A DNA stretch of 11,267 bases from DAIOGN01 sp036745245. GTDB lineage: Bacteria; Zixibacteria; MSB-5A5; JAUVRN01. This document shows positions 7,113 through 11,267 of this stretch, piece after piece. The stretch is from NCBI GenBank assembly GCA_036745245.1, contig DAIOGN010000111.1, positions 1-11,267 of the forward strand, given 5' to 3'. Position 1 is the stretch's first letter. Each line of letters starts with the position of its first letter. Made by a program: the position numbers and the translations under genes. The notes beneath the pieces were generated by a model. It was not told where the DNA came from. It did not search any database and saw only the letters and a program-made list of their open reading frames with translations.

Positions 7113-7601
7113 ATGCGCGTCAGAATGCTCACTCTCTTGGTGACCGCCTCAGTGGTCATCGCCACCCTGGCAACCCCCGCTTTTGCGTTTGGACCGTTCC
7201 TTCAGGTGCAGGATTCCGAGGACGCCGGCATGGGGTACGGCCTGGGGTTGAAACACTCGATTCTGGGCCCCATTCCAATCATCGGGTTCGACCTGCGTGC
7301 CTCGTGGCTGCACTACGCCGACGAGGACAAACTTGGGCCGAATAGCTTCGAGCTGTTTCCGCTGGAAGCCGTCGGAACGGTCAAACTTGGAATCTTCTAC
7401 GCAGGGCTGGGGCTGGGCTACTACGTCGCCTCGGGAGACATCAAGCCGGACAACGAGGTGGGTGGATTTCTTGCCGGCGGCCTTAGCTTCGGCCTCGGTG
7501 GCCTCAGTGCGTTTGCGGAACTGCGCTACCTGAAGCTCGAACCGGGTGCAGCCGACATGAGCGGCGTTGGCGCCAACGCGGGCGTGACGCTGCCGCTCTA
7601 A
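7113..7601 (+). CDS. Small exported probable outer-membrane beta-barrel protein
   Basis: This is a 162-residue protein of unknown function. ATG 7113 was chosen because AGGAGG (7098-7103) lies 9 nt before it; the in-frame ATG at 7104 touches the ribosome site and is too close. Residues 1-25 are a signal peptide ending in AFA. The rest alternates Gly/aromatic/hydrophobic residues in short strands (FGPFLQVQ, GYGLGLKHS, IGFDLRASWLHY, VGTVKLGIFYAGLGLGYYVA, GFLAGGLSFGLGGLSAFAELRYLKLEP, GANAGVTLPL) and would form about eight strands, in the style of small outer-membrane barrels such as OmpA/OmpW-like or DUF-type proteins. The C-terminus is Leu rather than the classical Phe. No family motif is recognised. 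It lies 105 nt after the metabolic operon and converges on the peptidase gene; nothing ties it functionally to either. Confidence 0.7.
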   Translation: MRVRMLTLLVTASVVIATLATPAFAFGPFLQVQDSEDAGMGYGLGLKHSILGPIPIIGFDLRASWLHYADEDKLGPNSFELFPLEAVGTVKLGIFYAGLGLGYYVASGDIKPDNEVGGFLAGGLSFGLGGLSAFAELRYLKLEPGAADMSGVGANAGVTLPL

Positions 7602-7610
7602 GCCCGGCGG

Positions 7611-7624
7611 CAGGCGGGAGCCTG
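7611..7624. terminator. Short hairpin between convergent genes
   Basis: CAGGC-GGGA-GCCTG forms a 5-bp stem with a GNRA-type loop in the 33-nt gap between the barrel gene and the peptidase gene. It has no U-run on either strand, so it is at best a weak bidirectional terminator or an mRNA end stabiliser. Confidence 0.25.
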
Positions 7625-7634
7625 TGACCGGCCG

Positions 7635-9758
7635 CTACGGCAGATTCACGCGCAGGGGCGACTCGGTCACGGGCCACTGGCCCTTGGCCACGTTTTTGGG
7701 CCCCGCGAATACCAGGTACGAGTATTTGCCGTAGTGCGGCACCAGCTGCCCGATTCGCGGCAGCGATCCGTAGTCCTCTGAGAGCACCACGAGGTACTTG
7801 CCGAAGCCGTTCCAGTTCTGACCGGACAGCACCGCAGTGTGTCCGGCACGTGGAAACGCCTGTGGTCCGATGACGATGGAGTCGGGCGTGATCTTCGTGA
7901 GACCCGCGATGTACTCGGGCAGCGGTGAGGGATTCAACAACACGGGGACGTCGCTCTTCGCGAGAGTCCCCAGGTCCGTAGCGGGTCGGACGACGGCCGA
8001 ATCCTCGATAAGGGCTGAACCGAACGCGGCAAAGGCACCGGATGCGGCTGGGTCAGTCGCAAACGATACCATCTCCTTGCGCGGCATCCCCAGCACAGCG
8101 GACACGATCGGTTCCACTTCTTCCGGGTACAGCCGGCGGAACAGGTGGAATTCCGGGTCGACTGTTACAGTCGTAGCGGCCGCATTCACACTGAAATCGA
8201 AGGTGGTCTCCGTGGCGGAGAGTTCGACGAGTGTGCTGTCTACGACATTGGGGCCCTCGGCACGGATCGGCACATACAGCCGATAGGGTGTGGTTGCAGA
8301 CTGGGAGAGTTTCAGGCTCACCGTTTTTCGCCCACCGGCGGCGGGCGACACGCCCTGAACCAGAAGCCCAATCTCCGGAGCGCCGGCACGATCGATCCAT
8401 TCGGGGAGGATGTAGGTCAGATCCTGCTCGCCGACCTGCTGGAACGCCGCCAGCAACTCTTCCCACGAAATCGCCTGCCCCTTGTGCGCTCTGTACACAA
8501 GCTTCCATGCATCGAAAAACGCTGCAGATCCGATGCGCTCTTCGATGAGGTGGAACACCATCATCCCCTTGTTGTAGCCGATCGTGCGGGTCTCCGGACT
8601 GGAGCGGGACGTAAACTCGCGGAGCGGAAAGTCGTTCCCCTTCGTTACATAGCTGAGATACTCCTTGAGGATGTCCTTGCGGTAGTCCCGGGCGGCCGCA
8701 GGAGAAGCCATCAACTTGTAGCGATAGTCTGCACCATACACAGTGGCCGGCTCCGACCAGTTGCCGCGCTCGTAGTCCACGTACACGGAGTTGCCCCACC
8801 AGTTGTGCAGAACCTCATGGCCCAGGGATGACGTGATGATGAATGGAAGCCGGAGAACGGCCTGTCCAAGGAGTGTCCACCCGGGCATGCCGTAGCCCGT
8901 GGGGAAAAAGTTGTCGGCCACGGTGAACTGTTTGAATGGGTACGGCCCGATCAAGTCCTGGTACATGCGGATGTAGTCCGCGGTCGCCGTGAGGTACTGA
9001 TCGCAAAGGGACGTGTCTTCGGCGAAGAAGTATGTGGCCACGGTGATGCTGTCGACCATGGTGGTCTTCACTACGTACGGCGCTGCCATAAACATACAGC
9101 CGTCGTTTGCGAGCGGATTGTCGAACCGCTGTATCTTCCGGTCACCCCGAAGCTCCGAGGAGACCCTGTTGCCGTCGGCGATCGCCTCCCAGCCGGCCGG
9201 GATGTCGGCTGTGAGTGAGAACTTCATCAGGCCCTGTACGCCGCGAGGATAGTAACAGGCCGCCGGGCTCAGATACGCCCCGAGGTCGAGGATCGTGCCC
9301 GCCACTTCGCCCCCCACCTTCTCGCGCGAGAACTGAACCTCTTCGACAGGATCGTTGAAGGTGGCCGTGAACTTGATGGAGAATGACGTTTCCTTGTCGC
9401 TGTTCGACTCGAACAGAAGGACGGTCACCTTGCGATCCAGCTGGAGATCTGCAAACGGGGCACGCAGTTCCACGGGGAGCGAGGAGGTGTCGCCGTTTGA
9501 GATGAGCGTATACTTCGCGGGCGCGCCGTTGATTGTAAACGACTCGACGACCGCGCTGTCTCTCAGGCAGAGAAGGTTGGTGCCTTTGTGGGGCACCAGC
9601 CGGCCCTCGTCGACGATCCGAGCCGAGTGCGTGGCGGGCGTCACGGTGACCGTGATGTTGTGCTCGAGGCATTGGGCCAGACCCGCGGCCCTGGATGTCG
9701 AACCGACCGAACCCACGCAGAACAACGCCAACCCAAGGGCCGTGCTGAAACGATTCAT
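7635..9758 (-). CDS. Exported M1-family-like zinc metallopeptidase
   Basis: This 707-residue protein starts at ATG 9758, where GAGG sits 6 nt upstream; an in-frame ATG at 9770 lacks a ribosome site. A signal peptide covers about residues 1-28. A beta-rich N-terminal domain (about 30-230) resembles that of M1 peptidases. The gluzincin core is H314-E315-V-L-H318, followed by E336 in GNWSEPATVY, with catalytic Tyr395 in TIGYNKGMMVFH. The M1 exopeptidase motif GAMEN is replaced by GYGMPGW (288-294), so classical aminopeptidase N-terminal recognition is missing. The spacing from H318 to E336 is 17 residues rather than the usual 18. A helical domain with SWEELLAAFQQ (431-441) and LPEWIDRAGAPEIG (451-464) follows, then DPEFHLFRRLYPEE (534-547) and about 160 C-terminal residues ending in HYGKYSYLVFAGPKN, which I cannot name. 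It likely degrades peptides or proteins outside the cytoplasm. Family confident; substrate unknown. Confidence 0.82.
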   Translation of the reverse strand: MNRFSTALGLALFCVGSVGSTSRAAGLAQCLEHNITVTVTPATHSARIVDEGRLVPHKGTNLLCLRDSAVVESFTINGAPAKYTLISNGDTSSLPVELRAPFADLQLDRKVTVLLFESNSDKETSFSIKFTATFNDPVEEVQFSREKVGGEVAGTILDLGAYLSPAACYYPRGVQGLMKFSLTADIPAGWEAIADGNRVSSELRGDRKIQRFDNPLANDGCMFMAAPYVVKTTMVDSITVATYFFAEDTSLCDQYLTATADYIRMYQDLIGPYPFKQFTVADNFFPTGYGMPGWTLLGQAVLRLPFIITSSLGHEVLHNWWGNSVYVDYERGNWSEPATVYGADYRYKLMASPAAARDYRKDILKEYLSYVTKGNDFPLREFTSRSSPETRTIGYNKGMMVFHLIEERIGSAAFFDAWKLVYRAHKGQAISWEELLAAFQQVGEQDLTYILPEWIDRAGAPEIGLLVQGVSPAAGGRKTVSLKLSQSATTPYRLYVPIRAEGPNVVDSTLVELSATETTFDFSVNAAATTVTVDPEFHLFRRLYPEEVEPIVSAVLGMPRKEMVSFATDPAASGAFAAFGSALIEDSAVVRPATDLGTLAKSDVPVLLNPSPLPEYIAGLTKITPDSIVIGPQAFPRAGHTAVLSGQNWNGFGKYLVVLSEDYGSLPRIGQLVPHYGKYSYLVFAGPKNVAKGQWPVTESPLRVNLP

Positions 9759-9985
9759 TGGTGTCCTCATAGGGTTGCGATTACGAAACACAACGCCGGC
9801 ACACGCGGGCAACGGGATTCGCATGGCGCCGCCGGGTGGCGCACTCGGCGCCTGCACGCGGGTGATTCAGGTTGATTTCAGAGGGCTCGCAACGATTACT
9901 TCCAAGCATCAGGGGAGTCCATCGAGGGCGTATTGCAGATGGTGAACAGGCTGCGGTGGCTTCGTTGCATCCGAAGGACAAGACG
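9759..9985. other. Divergent intergenic region between the peptidase gene and acpS
   Basis: This 227-bp region must carry the promoters for both directions. For the plus strand TTGATT (9872-9877), 17 bp, ATTACT (9895-9900) is a weak match. I see no convincing promoter for the minus strand. The peptidase frame stays open through 9857 and the acpS frame back to about 9872, but neither extension has a ribosome site. No repeat or RNA gene is visible. Confidence 0.3.
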
Positions 9986-10387
9986 ATGATTCTGGGCGTG
10001 GGAATTGACGAAGTCGAGGTGGATCGGCTCACCGCGAGCCTGCAGAAGGAGGCGGGACTGAGGGAGCGTCTCTTCACGCCAGACGAAGTTCGTTCTTGCG
10101 AAGCCCGAAAGCACACCGCGCAGCATCTGGCGGCCCGCTTCGCTGCGAAGGAAGCCTTTGCCAAGGCCCTGGGCACCGGGATCGCGGAGGGCCTGTCGTT
10201 CAAAGACATCGAGATCATGCAGGAGCCGGAAGGAAGGCCGACGATCCAACTTCACGGTCGAGCCCGGCAGATGGCCGACGCACGCGGAGTGTCCGCGGTG
10301 CACGTCTCTCTGACCCACACCGCTGTTCGCGCAGCCGCGATCGTCGTGTTGGAATCGAGCGTCGAGCCGGGGGGCCGAGCGAGTTGA
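9986..10387 (+). CDS. acpS: Holo-[acyl-carrier-protein] synthase
   Basis: AcpS transfers 4'-phosphopantetheine from CoA to apo-ACP, which is essential for fatty-acid synthesis; it acts in the cytoplasm, usually as a trimer. The length, 133 residues, fits the family. Motifs are GVGIDEVEVDRL (4-15, Mg-binding D8), RFAAKEAFAKALGTGI (51-66, Mg-binding E56), and the C-terminal HVSLTHTAVRAAAIVVLE strand-helix. GAAGGA lies 7 nt before ATG 9986, which also puts the conserved Asp at its usual position 8, so the longer upstream reading is wrong. The ten residues after IVVLE are a short Gly/Arg/Ser-rich tail. It stands alone, without the nnrD/tsaE-type genes that often accompany it. Confidence 0.93.
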   Translation: MILGVGIDEVEVDRLTASLQKEAGLRERLFTPDEVRSCEARKHTAQHLAARFAAKEAFAKALGTGIAEGLSFKDIEIMQEPEGRPTIQLHGRARQMADARGVSAVHVSLTHTAVRAAAIVVLESSVEPGGRAS

Positions 10388-10665
10388 GCGTAGCATGAAC
10401 CACACAGCCCAGCGCAGATCGGTTGGCCGCCGCGTCATGCTCCCGAGGGCTGCCCTGCTGCTGGGGAACGGCTGGCCGCGTGCCCTCACATCGGCATCGT
10501 CACCCACCTTCGGACTTGACGGCCCAATGTAGTTGATTATTTTATCAAGTACTTGCACTGACTACTGCGCTCCACAGCCGTTCACGCGAGTTTCGCGTTC
10601 CGTCAGTCCCGCCGCGTCTTCCGCGACGGGCCAAGTCAGAGTGCCTGCTGCGAAAGGGGTGCTAT
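10388..10665. other. Intergenic region before the LVIVD-repeat gene
   Basis: This 278-bp stretch has no supportable gene. The first 120 bp are GC-rich with no clear terminator for acpS. The AT-rich patch at about 10528-10555 holds the promoter described separately, the inverted repeat TTGAT-TATTTT-ATCAA (10533-10548), and the 10-bp palindrome CAAGTACTTG (10546-10555). The rest is an ordinary-looking leader of about 115 nt. Confidence 0.5.
10516..10543 (+). promoter_or_regulatory. Probable sigma70 promoter of the LVIVD-repeat gene
   Basis: TTGACG (10516-10521, 5 of 6 to -35) and TATTTT (10538-10543, 4 of 6 to -10) are 16 bp apart. The -10 hexamer is exactly the loop of the inverted repeat TTGAT/ATCAA, which makes a repressor or activator site overlapping the promoter plausible. 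Confidence 0.5.
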
Positions 10666-11267
10666 ATGAGAATTCGCAGGCTCATCGGTGTCACGGGACT
10701 TCTTGCCATCGCCCTCTTTGTAGTGTTTCCGGGCTCAAGGACGATTGCGGTGGAGGAAGTTTCTTTTGGACATCCATCCGCGGCCCTGGCTCGGTGGGAC
10801 GCTCAGGACGTGGTCGTCGTTGGCAACTACGCCTACTGTGCCCTCTGGGGTGCACTGGTGGTGTTCGACGTAAGTGATCCCGCCTCGCCTCAGATGCTGT
10901 CGTACACGCCCCTTGGCGCCGGCGGCTTCCTGCACATCGTGGTGGCGGGAAGCATGGCGTACATGGGGGGCTATGACCACTCGCTGTACCTTCTGGACGT
11001 CTCGGATCCCGTTCACCCTTTTGTCACGGGTCAATGTGCATTGTACCAGGTGCCGTCCATCGATACCTATGCCTGGGACATCGACGTGGTTGGAGACTAT
11101 GTGTACGTGTGCGGACGGGGAGCGCTGGAAGTGGTTCATGTCGCCGATCCCCGGGCTCCCGTACTCACCCTTGTGGTTCCCAATACCATGGGTGCCTCCG
11201 GTCTGGACATCCAGGGCGACTATGCCTACATGGTGAGTTGCGAAGGCCTGAGGGTCTACGACATTAC
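10666..11267 (+). CDS. Exported LVIVD-repeat protein, partial (C-terminus beyond the right edge)
   Basis: The frame opens at ATG 10666 after GAAAGGGG (10652-10659) and runs off the window after 200 codons. Residues 1-28 are a signal peptide (MRIRRLIG, hydrophobic core, then about SRTIA). Four LVIVD repeats follow, each made of strands of the type 'DVVVVGNYAYCA... ALVVFDVSDPASP': about 43-83, 84-126, 136-172 and 173-200 (cut). The tags are DVSDPASP, DVSDPVHP and VADPRAP. Such repeats build a beta-propeller-like fold on exported proteins and are frequent in FCB-type and candidate-phylum genomes, often with a C-terminal dockerin or sorting domain that would lie outside this window. Likely extracellular or surface-located; ligand unknown. 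It has its own promoter and does not form an operon with acpS. Confidence 0.85.
   Translation, partial: MRIRRLIGVTGLLAIALFVVFPGSRTIAVEEVSFGHPSAALARWDAQDVVVVGNYAYCALWGALVVFDVSDPASPQMLSYTPLGAGGFLHIVVAGSMAYMGGYDHSLYLLDVSDPVHPFVTGQCALYQVPSIDTYAWDIDVVGDYVYVCGRGALEVVHVADPRAPVLTLVVPNTMGASGLDIQGDYAYMVSCEGLRVYDI

Noticed and set aside
9759..9857. A 33-residue N-terminal extension of the peptidase
   Set aside because: It would bury the signal peptide, and only the ATG at 9758 has a correctly spaced GAGG.
10533..10877. A plus-strand open frame of 114 codons starting in the promoter region
   Set aside because: It is out of frame with the LVIVD protein, which has a ribosome site, a signal peptide and clear repeats; the frame has no recognisable content.
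1..11267. CRISPR arrays, insertion sequences, phage genes, tRNA or rRNA
   Set aside because: I found no regularly spaced direct repeats, no transposase or integrase motifs, no terminal inverted repeats with target duplications and no stretch resembling a structural RNA gene.

Overview
The window is GC-rich bacterial chromosome with tightly packed genes, good Shine-Dalgarno sites and no phage, insertion-sequence, CRISPR, tRNA or rRNA signal. Three secreted or surface protein types point to an uncultured lineage of the FCB/Zixibacteria/Eisenbacteria/Latescibacteria sort: a dockerin-bearing exported protein, an LVIVD beta-propeller-type protein, and an exported M1-like metallopeptidase. That placement is inferred from protein style only; no phylogenetic marker is present.

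Layout: (1) 1-1722, minus strand, the N-terminal 574 residues of a secreted dockerin protein that runs off the left edge. (2) 1723-1935, a divergent control region with a good sigma70-type promoter and a leader hairpin. (3) 1936-7007, plus strand, a compact five-gene operon: isocitrate/isopropylmalate-type dehydrogenase, HMG-CoA-lyase-like enzyme, class III CoA-transferase, and aconitase-family large and small subunits. (4) 7113-7601, a small exported probable outer-membrane barrel protein. (5) 7635-9758, minus strand, an exported M1-family-like zinc peptidase, convergent with the barrel gene. (6) 9986-10387, acpS, holo-ACP synthase, divergent from the peptidase gene. (7) 10666-11267, plus strand, the start of an LVIVD-repeat protein that runs off the right edge, preceded by a promoter whose -10 box sits inside an inverted repeat.

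The most interesting part is the five-gene operon. Its enzymes can be laid end to end as one cycle: 2-oxoacid + acetyl-CoA <-> tertiary hydroxyacyl-CoA (lyase) <-> free tertiary hydroxyacid (CoA-transferase) <-> secondary hydroxyacid (isomerase pair) <-> homologous 2-oxoacid + CO2 (dehydrogenase). This is the logic of leucine, citrate or homocitrate chain elongation, except that the irreversible Claisen synthase (LeuA or citrate synthase type) is replaced by a lyase plus a CoA-transferase, which keeps the thioester energy and would make the module reversible. With C4/C6 substrates it would be a CoA-transferase version of reductive-TCA citrate cleavage; with C3/C5 substrates a reversible citramalate route. 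The substrate cannot be fixed from sequence alone.
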